Shown piece by piece: positions 24,471 through 32,803 of a stretch of DNA of 64,000 nucleotides. The stretch comes from an uncultured Sutterella sp. (GTDB lineage Bacteria; Pseudomonadota; Gammaproteobacteria; Burkholderiales; Burkholderiaceae_F). The notes below the pieces were generated by a model. It did no database searches, was not told where the DNA came from, and saw only the letters and a list, made by a program, of their open reading frames with translations. The stretch covers positions 99,829-163,828 of the forward strand of contig CABQGK010000006.1 of NCBI GenBank assembly GCA_902463725.1, in the 5' to 3' direction. Numbering within the stretch: position 1 is the first letter of the stretch; every line of letters begins with the position of its first letter. The position numbers and the translations under genes were made by a program.

Positions 24471-25311
24471 AATAAAAACTTCCTTGAGCGGGCCCATTTC
24501 CTATCTTGGTCCAGCCGGTACTTTTTCTGAAGAAGCAGTGTTGCGTATCTTTTCCGAGGAAAAACCGCGTCTGCCGTGTCCGTCCTTTGATGAAGTGCTG
24601 CAAAGTGTGGTGGATGCTCGCGCGGAGGCGGGGGTTATTGCCATTGAAAATAACACCAATGGGACGGTTACCCACGCAATTGATCTACTCCTTGATACAC
24701 CGCTCTCTATTGCCGGCGAGGTAACCGTGCCCGTCGTACACAATTTGATGGGCCGAGCAGGCACGCTAGAGCGTGTGCGCGTCGTGTATGCGCATGCACA
24801 GGCGCTCGCGCAATGTGCGCATTGGCTCAGCACGCATGTTCCTGAGGCGATTCAAGTGCCAGTGGCGTCAAACGCCGAAGGCGTTCGTCGTGCGGCTCAG
24901 GAGGAGGGCGCAGCTGGCATTGCTGCTCTTAGGGCAAGCACGCTTTATGCCACGCCGCTTATTGCCTGTGGCATACAAGATGGGCTCAGCAACCAGACCC
25001 GATTTTTGCTAATGAGTGCTCGCTCAGACGTGCTCGAGATCGAGGCACCTATTCGTTGGAAGACCAGCATCGTGTTCTCGGTTCCCAATCGTCCAGGCGC
25101 ACTCTACGATGTACTCTCACACTTGGCCGAGCATGGCGTGCAGATGGTCCGCATTGAAAGCCGTCCTGCACGTAACGGGGCATGGGACTACAATTTTTAC
25201 ATTGATCTTGAGGGGCATGTGGCGTGTGAAAATGTGCACACTGCGCTTCTCAAAGTGGAGGAGACAGCCGACTTCTACCGTTCGTTCGGCTCCTACCCCG
25301 TGCTTCAGTAG
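24463..25311 (+). CDS. pheA: Prephenate dehydratase (monofunctional, with ACT domain)
   Basis: Converts prephenate to phenylpyruvate for phenylalanine. From ATG 24463 the protein has 282 residues: the PDT domain (ISYLGPAGTFSEEAVL, IENNTNGTV, GLSNQTRFLLM with the catalytic Thr-Arg-Phe) and a C-terminal ACT domain with the Phe-binding segments RPGALYDVL and ESRPARNG. The AroQ chorismate mutase domain that normally opens the betaproteobacterial P-protein is absent; upstream in-frame codons lie inside serC and do not resemble it. It overlaps serC by 8 nt and lies 36 nt before hisC. Confidence 0.93.
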   Translation: MPEIKTSLSGPISYLGPAGTFSEEAVLRIFSEEKPRLPCPSFDEVLQSVVDARAEAGVIAIENNTNGTVTHAIDLLLDTPLSIAGEVTVPVVHNLMGRAGTLERVRVVYAHAQALAQCAHWLSTHVPEAIQVPVASNAEGVRRAAQEEGAAGIAALRASTLYATPLIACGIQDGLSNQTRFLLMSARSDVLEIEAPIRWKTSIVFSVPNRPGALYDVLSHLAEHGVQMVRIESRPARNGAWDYNFYIDLEGHVACENVHTALLKVEETADFYRSFGSYPVLQ

Positions 25312-25347
25312 ACGCGCTGGGAAATCCCTTGCATGGAGGAACTGTCT

Positions 25348-26484
25348 GTGAATACCCCCCCGATTGCTAATGCAGAAGTGGCTCGTATTGCGCCATATGA
25401 CCCTGGCAAGCGCCTCGAAGAGGTCTCTGAGGAGATTGGCGTACGGCTTGATCGGCTGATGCTACTGAATGCCAATGAAAATCCTCTTGGAGCATCGCCC
25501 ACGGTTGGCGCTGCGGTAACTGAAGCCCTCGCCCAGATGAACCGATATCCTGATGGTGGCGCCTTTGCTTTACGTGATGCTATCGCACAAAAGTTTGAGG
25601 TCAAGCCTGACGAGGTCATCGTTGGTAATGGTTCGGACGAACTGCTCGGGTTGGTCGCCGCGGCATATCTCGATAAAGGGCGACGTTGTGTTTTCTCTGC
25701 ACTCAGTTTTTCTGTCTATCGTTTGGTGGCGCAAGCTCGTGGCGCGGAATGTGTTGAAGTTGCAGTAAAGGACGATTTTGGTTACGACTTACCTCGGCTC
25801 GTGGCTGAAGCACAAAAACCCGAGACCTCGGTGCTTTTTCTAACGAATCCGAACAACCCGACGGGACTTTTGCTAGAACCCGAGGCACTTGAAAAAGCGC
25901 TCGATGAGATTCCCGAAAGTGTGTTGGTGGTGCTTGATGAAGCGTATCGTGAGTTTGCGGATGCCGAGCAGTTTGAGGCTGTGCGCACGATTATCGCTCG
26001 TCATCCCAACGTGCTCGTGACTCGTACTTTCAGTAAGGCCTATGGTTTGGCGGGTTTCCGTGTGGGCTATGGCATTGCGGATGCCGCGCTCATCGAGATG
26101 CTCAACCGTATCAGACCTCCTTACAACGTCAATCGCTTGGCACAAGCGGCGGCTGTCGCAGCCATTCGCGATGAGGCGTTTCTCGCAGAAACCGTCGCCA
26201 ATAATGGCGCGGTGAGAGCTAGATTGCTCGAAGCGCTAGAGGGCTTGAAGTTGCGGGCATTGCCAAGCCAGACAAACTTTGTGATGGTGCAGGTGCCTGA
26301 AGCCGCACGTGTGCTTAAAGAGCTCAGGGACGCTGGCATTTTGGTGCGCTCTTTGGCAAGTTATGGTCTTAACGACTGGATCCGTATCAGTATTGGTCGC
26401 CCCATGGAGATTGAGTGCCTACTTGATGTACTCGCTAGCACGCTTCGCATGATTCGCCGTAGCTCAGAACCCAAGTATTTTTGA
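25348..26484 (+). CDS. hisC: Histidinol-phosphate aminotransferase
   Basis: PLP aminotransferase for histidine synthesis; the copy in this locus in Burkholderiales often also serves aromatic amino acids. The protein has the NANENPLG substrate loop, GNGSDELLG, LTNPNNPTG, DEAYREF, and the PLP lysine in TRTFSKAYGLAGFRVGY. An ATG at 25333 lies in frame, but it is inside the GGAGGA ribosome-binding site; GTG at 25348, 7 nt after that site, is the better start (378 residues). Position after pheA supports an arom-type role. Confidence 0.93.
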   Translation: MNTPPIANAEVARIAPYDPGKRLEEVSEEIGVRLDRLMLLNANENPLGASPTVGAAVTEALAQMNRYPDGGAFALRDAIAQKFEVKPDEVIVGNGSDELLGLVAAAYLDKGRRCVFSALSFSVYRLVAQARGAECVEVAVKDDFGYDLPRLVAEAQKPETSVLFLTNPNNPTGLLLEPEALEKALDEIPESVLVVLDEAYREFADAEQFEAVRTIIARHPNVLVTRTFSKAYGLAGFRVGYGIADAALIEMLNRIRPPYNVNRLAQAAAVAAIRDEAFLAETVANNGAVRARLLEALEGLKLRALPSQTNFVMVQVPEAARVLKELRDAGILVRSLASYGLNDWIRISIGRPMEIECLLDVLASTLRMIRRSSEPKYF

Positions 26485-26502
26485 TTACCAGCAGGAATCT
26501 TC

Positions 26503-27165
26503 ATGAAAGACACAATCCCCGTCATCACTTTGGACGGACCAGCGGCTAGCGGAAAAGGGACGATTGCCGAGAGAATTGCCACAGAACTAGGTTTCCACTA
26601 CCTCGACAGTGGAGCGCTCTACCGGATTGCTACCTATGCTGCCCTCAAGCGCCATATCGATCTTGATGATCACGATAAGTTGGTGGCGCTCGTCCAAGAT
26701 CTAAAGCCACGCTTTGAACAGGGCGAGATTTGGCTCGACGGTGAACGCATCACAACCGAGATCCGTAGCGAACGTGTCTCGAGTGCGACGAGCCAAGTCG
26801 CGGCGGTGCCTGCGGTTCGTACTGCATTGACGGCCCTACAACTCGCAGCAGCACGTGCCCCTGGGCTCGTTGCAGACGGCCGCGATATGGGGACTGTGAT
26901 CTTTCCTAACGCTGCTCTGAAAGTCTTTATGACTGCGTCCGCTCGGGTGCGTGCAGAGCGTCGCTACAAGCAACTTCTTGCTCGAGGTGAATCGGCCGAC
27001 CTAGAGGCTATTACGGCAGACCTTGAAGCGCGAGATTTGCGAGACTCTCAACGTAGCACCGCGCCGCTAAAGCCAGCACCCGATGCGCATATCCTCGATA
27101 CGTCAGCGATGAGCATTGAGGAGGTTGTAAAAAAAATCCTCCTTTGGTGGACTGAACGCGCCTAA
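26503..27165 (+). CDS. cmk: Cytidylate kinase
   Basis: Phosphorylates CMP and dCMP. The 220-residue protein has the P-loop LDGPAASGKGTIAERIA, the YLDSGALYR motif, the VADGRDMGTVIFP motif, and the late RDSQRSTAPLKPAPDAHILDT block. It starts 18 nt after hisC. In most Burkholderiales tyrA and aroA stand between hisC and cmk; here they are missing. It is followed by a terminator before rpsA. Confidence 0.96.
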   Translation: MKDTIPVITLDGPAASGKGTIAERIATELGFHYLDSGALYRIATYAALKRHIDLDDHDKLVALVQDLKPRFEQGEIWLDGERITTEIRSERVSSATSQVAAVPAVRTALTALQLAAARAPGLVADGRDMGTVIFPNAALKVFMTASARVRAERRYKQLLARGESADLEAITADLEARDLRDSQRSTAPLKPAPDAHILDTSAMSIEEVVKKILLWWTERA

Positions 27166-27193
27166 TGTCGTAACATAACTGATCTGTTTTTCC

Positions 27194-27225
27194 GCCGCCT
27201 CTCCTTGAGAGAGACGGCCTTTTTA
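27194..27225 (+). terminator. Terminator after cmk
   Basis: Stem GCCG-C-CTCTC with GAGAG-A-CGGC (one mismatch, 5-nt loop, 27194-27218) is followed by CTTTTTA. It separates the gyrA-cmk block from rpsA. Confidence 0.8.
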
Positions 27226-27299
27226 TCAACTCCGCCCAAAGAAAAGGTCATTTACTTTTAGCGTCCTTTCTGCGGGTGTGCTTTTTATTCTTTTCCTAA

Positions 27300-28994
27300 A
27301 TGACCAACGAAATCAACAAGCCCGAATCTTTCGCTGAACTCTTTGCTGAGAGCGAAAACAACCAGACGATGCGTCCTGGTTCCGTGATCACCGCTGAAGT
27401 GATCCGTGTCGAACACAGCTTCGTCGTCGTCAACGCCGGCCTCAAGAGCGAAGCGTACGTGCCCATCGATGAGTTCAAGAACGATCTCGGTGAAATCGAC
27501 GTTCACGAAGGCGATTTCATCTCCGTGGCCATCGAAAGCGTTGAAAACGGTTTCGGCGACACGATCCTCAGTCGCGAAAAGGCCAAGCGTCTCGCTGCTT
27601 GGATGAACCTCGAACAGGCGCTCGAATCTGGTGAACTCGTCACCGGTACTGTTACGGGCAAGGTCAAGGGCGGTCTCACCGTCATGACCAATGGCATCCG
27701 TGCCTTCTTGCCGGGCTCCCTCGTGGATACCCGTCCTGTCAAGGATACGACGCCTTATGAAAACAAGACCTTCGAATTCAAGGTTATCAAGCTTGACCGT
27801 AAGCGCAACAACGTCGTGGTTTCCCGCCGCGCCGTGATCGAAGCCAACATGGGCGAAGAACGCGCCAAGTTGCTCGAAACGCTGCAGGAAGGCGCTATCG
27901 TCACCGGTATCGTCAAGAACATCACCGACTACGGTGCCTTCGTTGATTTGGGCGGCATCGACGGTCTTCTCCACATCACCGACCTCGCTTGGCGTCGTGT
28001 GCGTCACCCGAGCGAAGTGGTTCAGGTTGGTCAGGAACTCCAGGCTAAGGTCCTCAAGTTCGACAAGGAAAAGAACCGCGTCTCCCTCGGCCTCAAGCAG
28101 CTCGGCGAAGATCCGTGGATTGGTATCGCCCGCCGTTACCCGCAGGGTACCCGTCTCTTTGGCAAGGTCACGAACATCACCGAATACGGTGCTTTCGTTG
28201 AAGTCGAAGCGGGTATCGAAGGTCTTGTGCACGTCTCCGAAATGGATTGGACGAACAAGAACGTTGACCCGCGCAAGGTTGTGCAGCTCGGCGACGAAGT
28301 CGAAGTCATGGTCCTCGATATCGACGAAGATCGTCGTCGTATCTCGCTCGGCATGAAGCAGTGCCGTCCGAATCCGTGGGAAGATTTCGCTCAGTCCCAC
28401 AAGAAGGGTGACAAGGTTAGCGGCCAGATCAAGTCGATCACCGATTTCGGTGTCTTCATCGGCTTGCCTGGTGGTATCGATGGCCTCGTTCACCTCTCTG
28501 ACCTCTCTTGGAATGAAGCCGGCGAAGAAGCCGTCCGTCAGTACAAGAAGGGCGACGAAGTTGAAGCCGTTGTGCTCGGTATCGATACGGAACGTGAACG
28601 TATCTCGCTTGGCATCAAGCAGCTCTCTGGCGATCCGTTCAACAACTTTGCTTCTGAACACGACAAGAACACCGTCGTGACCGGTACGGTCAAGAGCGTT
28701 GACGCTAAGGGCGCTGTGATTGACCTCGGCAACGACGTCGAAGGTTATCTGCGCGTGAGCGAAATCTCCTCCGAACGTGTTGAAGATGCGACGACCCGCC
28801 TCGCCGAAGGCCAGCAGATCGAAGCGCTTGTGATCAATATCGATCGCAAGAACCGTAGCATCCAGCTCTCTATCAAGGCTAAGGACGCTGCTGAAGCTCG
28901 CGATGCGCTTGACCGTATCAACAACGAAGAAGATGCGGCTTCTGGTACGACGAGCCTTGGTGCTCTTCTCAAGGCCAAGCTGGAACAGAAGTAA
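27300..28994 (+). CDS. rpsA: 30S ribosomal protein S1
   Basis: Largest ribosomal protein; it binds mRNA leaders and promotes initiation. The 564 residues hold six S1 repeats; repeats 3-6 are plain, each beginning like GTVKNITDYGAFVDLGG and ending RRISLGMKQ. Codon use is extremely biased (GAA, CTC, AAG, CGT), as expected for a ribosomal protein. The ATG at 27300 has no Shine-Dalgarno sequence; the bases before it are T-rich, as in the autoregulated rpsA of E. coli. ihfB follows 26 nt later. Confidence 0.98.
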   Translation: MTNEINKPESFAELFAESENNQTMRPGSVITAEVIRVEHSFVVVNAGLKSEAYVPIDEFKNDLGEIDVHEGDFISVAIESVENGFGDTILSREKAKRLAAWMNLEQALESGELVTGTVTGKVKGGLTVMTNGIRAFLPGSLVDTRPVKDTTPYENKTFEFKVIKLDRKRNNVVVSRRAVIEANMGEERAKLLETLQEGAIVTGIVKNITDYGAFVDLGGIDGLLHITDLAWRRVRHPSEVVQVGQELQAKVLKFDKEKNRVSLGLKQLGEDPWIGIARRYPQGTRLFGKVTNITEYGAFVEVEAGIEGLVHVSEMDWTNKNVDPRKVVQLGDEVEVMVLDIDEDRRRISLGMKQCRPNPWEDFAQSHKKGDKVSGQIKSITDFGVFIGLPGGIDGLVHLSDLSWNEAGEEAVRQYKKGDEVEAVVLGIDTERERISLGIKQLSGDPFNNFASEHDKNTVVTGTVKSVDAKGAVIDLGNDVEGYLRVSEISSERVEDATTRLAEGQQIEALVINIDRKNRSIQLSIKAKDAAEARDALDRINNEEDAASGTTSLGALLKAKLEQK

Positions 28995-29020
28995 TCAACG
29001 CTTTGTGAAAGAGGTACACC

Positions 29021-29335
29021 ATGGCTGAAGTCCTTATCAGGTCTCAACTGGTGGCATCGATTTCCGAACGCCTGTTGGTTCGCGAAAAACTCGTCCAGGA
29101 AATTATGCAATTTGTCCTGGACGAGGTACGCACTGCACTGGTGGCGGGCAAGCGCGTAGAGATACGTGGTTTCGGTGTGTTTACACCTAAATACCGCCCC
29201 AGCCGCAATGCTCGCAACCCCAGCAACGGCGAGTTGGTTGTCGTCCCGCCGCGTTACATCATCCAGTTCCGCCCAGGCAAACGGATGCGTGAATCGGTGG
29301 ACTTCCATCGGAACGTTGAGAACGCGGAGCAGTAG
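29021..29335 (+). CDS. ihfB: Integration host factor subunit beta
   Basis: DNA-bending nucleoid protein of the HU/IHF family. The 104-residue protein shows the beta-arm sequence RGFGVFTPKYRPSRNARNPSNGE with the intercalating Pro, followed by IQFRPGKRMRESV. It follows rpsA, its normal neighbour. The N-terminus (LIRSQLVASISERLLVREKLVQEI) is somewhat divergent from E. coli but of the same length. A terminator follows. Confidence 0.93.
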   Translation: MAEVLIRSQLVASISERLLVREKLVQEIMQFVLDEVRTALVAGKRVEIRGFGVFTPKYRPSRNARNPSNGELVVVPPRYIIQFRPGKRMRESVDFHRNVENAEQ

Positions 29336-29364
29336 GCCTGACAGCGGACCGCTCTGCGGCAATA

Positions 29365-29397
29365 AAGGCTGCGTGGACATGTTCACGCGGCCTTTTT
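29365..29397 (+). terminator. Terminator after ihfB
   Basis: Stem AAAGGCTGCGTG/CACGCGGCCTTT (one T-G pair) followed by TT; strong intrinsic terminator at the end of rpsA-ihfB. Confidence 0.88.
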
Positions 29398-29418
29398 AGT
29401 TGATATTTTTCGAGTGAT

Positions 29419-30621
29419 ATGGAATCCGAACTTTGGTATCTCGTCTTCATCCCCATCCTCTTTGTCGCAGGTTGGTGGGCCAAGGGGCTAGACATGCGCG
29501 AACGCGATCGCTCGGCGATGAATTTGCCCGATGTCTATGCTAGAAGTGTGACGCTTTTGGCAGGCGAACATCCTGAACGTGCGGTTGACGCGTTGATTGA
29601 AGCGATCCGCTTAGACCCTGATCTCATTGAACTGCATCATGTGCTCGGTGCGCTTTTTCGGCGTCGTGGAGAGTTCGAACGTGCGATACGCTTACATAGT
29701 CACTTAGTCAACCGCGAGGATATCCCTGAGGCAGACCGTGTGCGAGCGCTGAAAGAGTTGGGTGAGGATTACATGCGGGCGGGGCTCTTCGATCGTGCTG
29801 AGGATACGTATCGCAAACTCATGGAGAATCCTTCAGAGCACCTCACGGCTTTGAATGCGCTGCTCTCTATCTACTGCATTGAGCATGAGTGGACGAGTGC
29901 CATTGATATTTCACATCGCCTCGAAGTGCAGGCGGGGCTCGATTTGGCGCACCCCATATCGCACTACTACTGTGAACTCGCTCAGCTTGCGGTGCAACAG
30001 AAAGAAATTCCGCTTGCACAGGAGCATCTGACCCGGGCGCTCGAGAAGTGGCCCCTATCACCACGCGCCAATATCGCAATGGGTATGCTGCAACTCTCTC
30101 AGGGCGATGAAGAAGCTGCGCTTAAGCGCTGGCAGGATGTTGCTCGCCAGAGTCCCGACTATTTGCCGCTTGTCATTGGACAGATTGCTGATCTGCTCGA
30201 TAAGCGTGGTGAAAGAGCGCGTGCGCTGGAACTTTTGCATGAGGCCATCGCTAGCAGTACGCAGACTGATGTGCTCTCTGCCGCGATACGTCGACTTGCC
30301 GCTTGGGAAGGGCGGGATGCTGCGCTTTCGAGCGTCATTGCTTTGCTGAAGTCTCGGCCCACACTAGCCATCTTTACGCAGATGATGCAGTTGCGACTCT
30401 CGGACAACCCCAACGACGAAGAAACCAAGCTGCTCGTGGCACTACTTGAGAAACAAGCGAAGAAAGAGAGCCGCTACCAGTGTGCAAAGTGTGGCTTTAT
30501 GGCCTCGTCCTTTTCTTGGCACTGCTTGAGCTGTGAGAGCTGGGATAGCTTCCCTCCGCGGCGTACGACAGATCCGAAGCCTGGTGCGGAACCGAATGCA
30601 GGCTCTGCGGGCTTAATGTAA
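29419..30621 (+). CDS. lapB: Lipopolysaccharide assembly protein LapB
   Basis: Inner-membrane TPR protein that tunes LPS synthesis by presenting LpxC to FtsH. The 400 residues have an N-terminal membrane helix (LVFIPILFVAGWWAKG), about nine TPR units, and a C-terminal rubredoxin-like metal site (YQCAKCGF and WHCLSCESWDSF). The partner gene lapA, usually just upstream after ihfB, is missing. ftsH lies in the same window at 48367, so both parts of the LpxC control circuit are present. Confidence 0.92.
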   Translation: MESELWYLVFIPILFVAGWWAKGLDMRERDRSAMNLPDVYARSVTLLAGEHPERAVDALIEAIRLDPDLIELHHVLGALFRRRGEFERAIRLHSHLVNREDIPEADRVRALKELGEDYMRAGLFDRAEDTYRKLMENPSEHLTALNALLSIYCIEHEWTSAIDISHRLEVQAGLDLAHPISHYYCELAQLAVQQKEIPLAQEHLTRALEKWPLSPRANIAMGMLQLSQGDEEAALKRWQDVARQSPDYLPLVIGQIADLLDKRGERARALELLHEAIASSTQTDVLSAAIRRLAAWEGRDAALSSVIALLKSRPTLAIFTQMMQLRLSDNPNDEETKLLVALLEKQAKKESRYQCAKCGFMASSFSWHCLSCESWDSFPPRRTTDPKPGAEPNAGSAGLM

Positions 30622-30946
30622 TGTCTACAGTCGGAGGTGCCATGCTTACGATGTGTATGTCTGGCTCTCAGTGCCTCTGCACACGAAGGAGAGGGCGGAG
30701 GTTGACCACAGAGAACACGCGTAGCGTGTTGATGGTTTCCTATTAGATACCACAATGAATTGTTACAAGTACAGCCACGCAGAAATTTGAGTTAAGCATC
30801 ACGCTACCCTAGAATTTTCAAATACCTGCTAACCCTACGTTGTTTGTGGATTTCGTCCTGCGAATCTCCGCAGAGAGTGAGGTCGAACCGACACACATGA
30901 CCTAGTGGCATGGTCTGTCAAGAATAAAAAGGATATCTGACTACAT
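30622..30946 (+). other. Intergenic region lapB-htpX
   Basis: About 325 bases with no credible gene. It holds a 7-bp perfect hairpin AACACGC-GTA-GCGTGTT (30714-30730) without a T run. The htpX ribosome-binding site AAGGA (30929-30933) is an unusually long 13 nt from the ATG. No clear heat-shock promoter could be picked by eye. Confidence 0.4.
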
Positions 30947-31846
30947 ATGTTGAAGCGCATTGGTTTTCTGTTTTTGGCGAATTTGGGCGTTTTTATCGTT
31001 CTGTCCGTCGTTCTGAATATCATCTCGATGGTGTTTGGCATCAATTTTGGCCGTATGGCTGGTGCCAATCTCCAGTTAGGAACGTTGTTCGTCTTCTCGA
31101 TGGTCGTGGGCTTCACGGGCTCGATCATCTCTTTGTTGATGAGCAAGACCATGGCAAAAATGAGCATGGGCTTGCAGATGATCAATGTGGATAATCCTGC
31201 CCCTGGTTTGGAGAGCTGGATTGTCAATGTTGTGCGCCGTCAGAGTGAGAAGGCTGGCATTCCGATGCCTGAAATTGGCATTTACGAAGGCGAGCCCAAT
31301 GCTTTTGCGACGGGCCCCTCTGCGAGCAGCTCGCTCGTAGCAGTCTCGACAGGATTGCTCAATCTGATGAATGAGCAAGAGGTTGAGGCTGTCATTGGCC
31401 ACGAACTCTCGCATGTGAAAAATGGCGATATGGTCACGCAGACGCTCCTGCAAGGGGTTGTCAATACGTTCGTCTTCTTCTTTGCACGTGTTATCGGTTG
31501 GGTGGTTGACCGTACGGTGTTGGGTAACCGCGAAGATGCCCCTGGCATGGGTTACTACATTACGGCGATGGTGATGGATATCTGCCTCGGGTTCCTTGCT
31601 TCGTTGGTGGTTGCCTACTACTCTCGCTGGCGTGAGTACCATGCAGACGCTGGCAGTGCTGAGATTCTTGGATCGAGCACGCCGATGGTTAATGCGCTCA
31701 AGCGCTTGGGTAGCATCCAGCCTGAAGAGCTTCCTGGCACGATGAAGGGCTTCGGCATCTCTGGTGGAATTGGTTCGCTTTTCGCGACACACCCGCCGCT
31801 TGAAGACCGTATCCGTGCGCTCGAAGAAAAGCGCTACCTCAAGTAA
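30947..31846 (+). CDS. htpX: Protease HtpX
   Basis: Membrane-bound zinc metalloprotease that degrades misfolded membrane proteins together with FtsH. The 299 residues have two N-terminal helices, the HELSH zinc motif (VIGHELSHVKNGD), two further helices, and a third metal ligand in REYHADAGSAEI. The length and the C-terminal FATHPPLEDRIRALE motif fit the proteobacterial family. Confidence 0.95.
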   Translation: MLKRIGFLFLANLGVFIVLSVVLNIISMVFGINFGRMAGANLQLGTLFVFSMVVGFTGSIISLLMSKTMAKMSMGLQMINVDNPAPGLESWIVNVVRRQSEKAGIPMPEIGIYEGEPNAFATGPSASSSLVAVSTGLLNLMNEQEVEAVIGHELSHVKNGDMVTQTLLQGVVNTFVFFFARVIGWVVDRTVLGNREDAPGMGYYITAMVMDICLGFLASLVVAYYSRWREYHADAGSAEILGSSTPMVNALKRLGSIQPEELPGTMKGFGISGGIGSLFATHPPLEDRIRALEEKRYLK

Positions 31847-31865
31847 AGCGTTATAGGCTCAAATC

Positions 31866-31905
31866 AAAAACCCGCCGCAGAAATCAATTTCTACGGCGGG
31901 TTTTT
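31866..31905. terminator. Bidirectional terminator between htpX and the radical SAM gene
   Basis: Stem AAAAACCCGCCG/CGGCGGGTTTTT with an inner GAAAT/ATTTC pairing serves both converging genes, with T runs on both strands. Confidence 0.92.
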
Positions 31906-31924
31906 CTGTTGCAGACAGTCGGTT

Positions 31925-32701
31925 TTAGTAGCTCACCGAGACTTCAAGGCCAGCTGCGCGAATACGATCTGCGATGGCATCAAGCTCTTCGCGCGTCGCT
32001 TTTTTGAGCGTATCGCGTGGCGTTTCACGCGCAATCGTATAAATGGTCACGAGTTTAGGACCGATGGCTTTGACAGCTTCTAACCATGGGGTGACATAGG
32101 CATCGCTCACGTTGCTGATGTCACGACCATCCCATGTGCCCTTCATGAACATCGTTTGAATAATGGCGCGCTTGCCGAGTCGCTTCATACGCGAGATCAG
32201 ATCGGCGAGATCGTACTTTGAGGTCGGACGGTCAATGCTGTGAATATAGTCGCTATTGACGGTGTCGAGCTTTAATAACGGGTTGTCTACTTTTTCAAGT
32301 GCAGCAAAGACATGATCACGGTTGAGGTGCGTGGCGTTCGTCAGAACGCTAATTTTGCATTCGGGGGCGTAGTGGTTACGCAGTGCGATCGTTTGATCGA
32401 TGATGTCTGCAAAATCTGGGTGTAGCGTCGGCTCTCCATTACCCGCAAAGGTAATGGTATTGGGGAGACGATCCTCAGCGTGCATTTGCTTGAGTTTATC
32501 TTCGAGCGTTGAAAGCACAAGCTCCTTGCTTGGCATACGCGAGGCTGGGCGGCGCTCTTCGTTGAGGCCGCACTCACAGTAAATACAGTCAAAGTTGCAG
32601 AGTTTACCGTCAGCAGGCAGGAGGTTGACCCCTAGAGAAATGCCTAAGCGGCGGCTGACAACCGGACCAAAAACAGGACTCGGATAAAGAACAGTTGACA
32701 T
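31925..32701 (-). CDS. Radical SAM protein (COG0731-like), function unknown
   Basis: A 258-residue radical SAM enzyme with the cluster motif CNFDCIYCECG (CxxxCxxC) at about residues 35-45, the SAM-binding GNGEPTLHP and TNATHLNRDHV blocks. It resembles the family that opens with GPVxSRRLGxSLGVN, which includes proteins distantly like Tyw1, but it has no other domain. The reaction is not known. It is monocistronic, convergent with htpX and 102 nt downstream of a MATE gene. Confidence 0.8.
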   Translation of the reverse strand: MSTVLYPSPVFGPVVSRRLGISLGVNLLPADGKLCNFDCIYCECGLNEERRPASRMPSKELVLSTLEDKLKQMHAEDRLPNTITFAGNGEPTLHPDFADIIDQTIALRNHYAPECKISVLTNATHLNRDHVFAALEKVDNPLLKLDTVNSDYIHSIDRPTSKYDLADLISRMKRLGKRAIIQTMFMKGTWDGRDISNVSDAYVTPWLEAVKAIGPKLVTIYTIARETPRDTLKKATREELDAIADRIRAAGLEVSVSY

Positions 32702-32803
32702 CTACGTTCCTTGCGTTTTGGGTAAGAGAGACTACTATCTTAGTCCATATAACCAAGTTAAGTCAGTTCGTCTAAGTAAAACCTCTCAGAGGCGAGCGCC
32801 GCT

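Noticed and set aside
27285..28661. 458-codon open frame antisense to rpsA
   Set aside because: It arises from the strong codon bias of rpsA (few codons whose complement is a stop). The protein has no family features and no ribosome-binding site.
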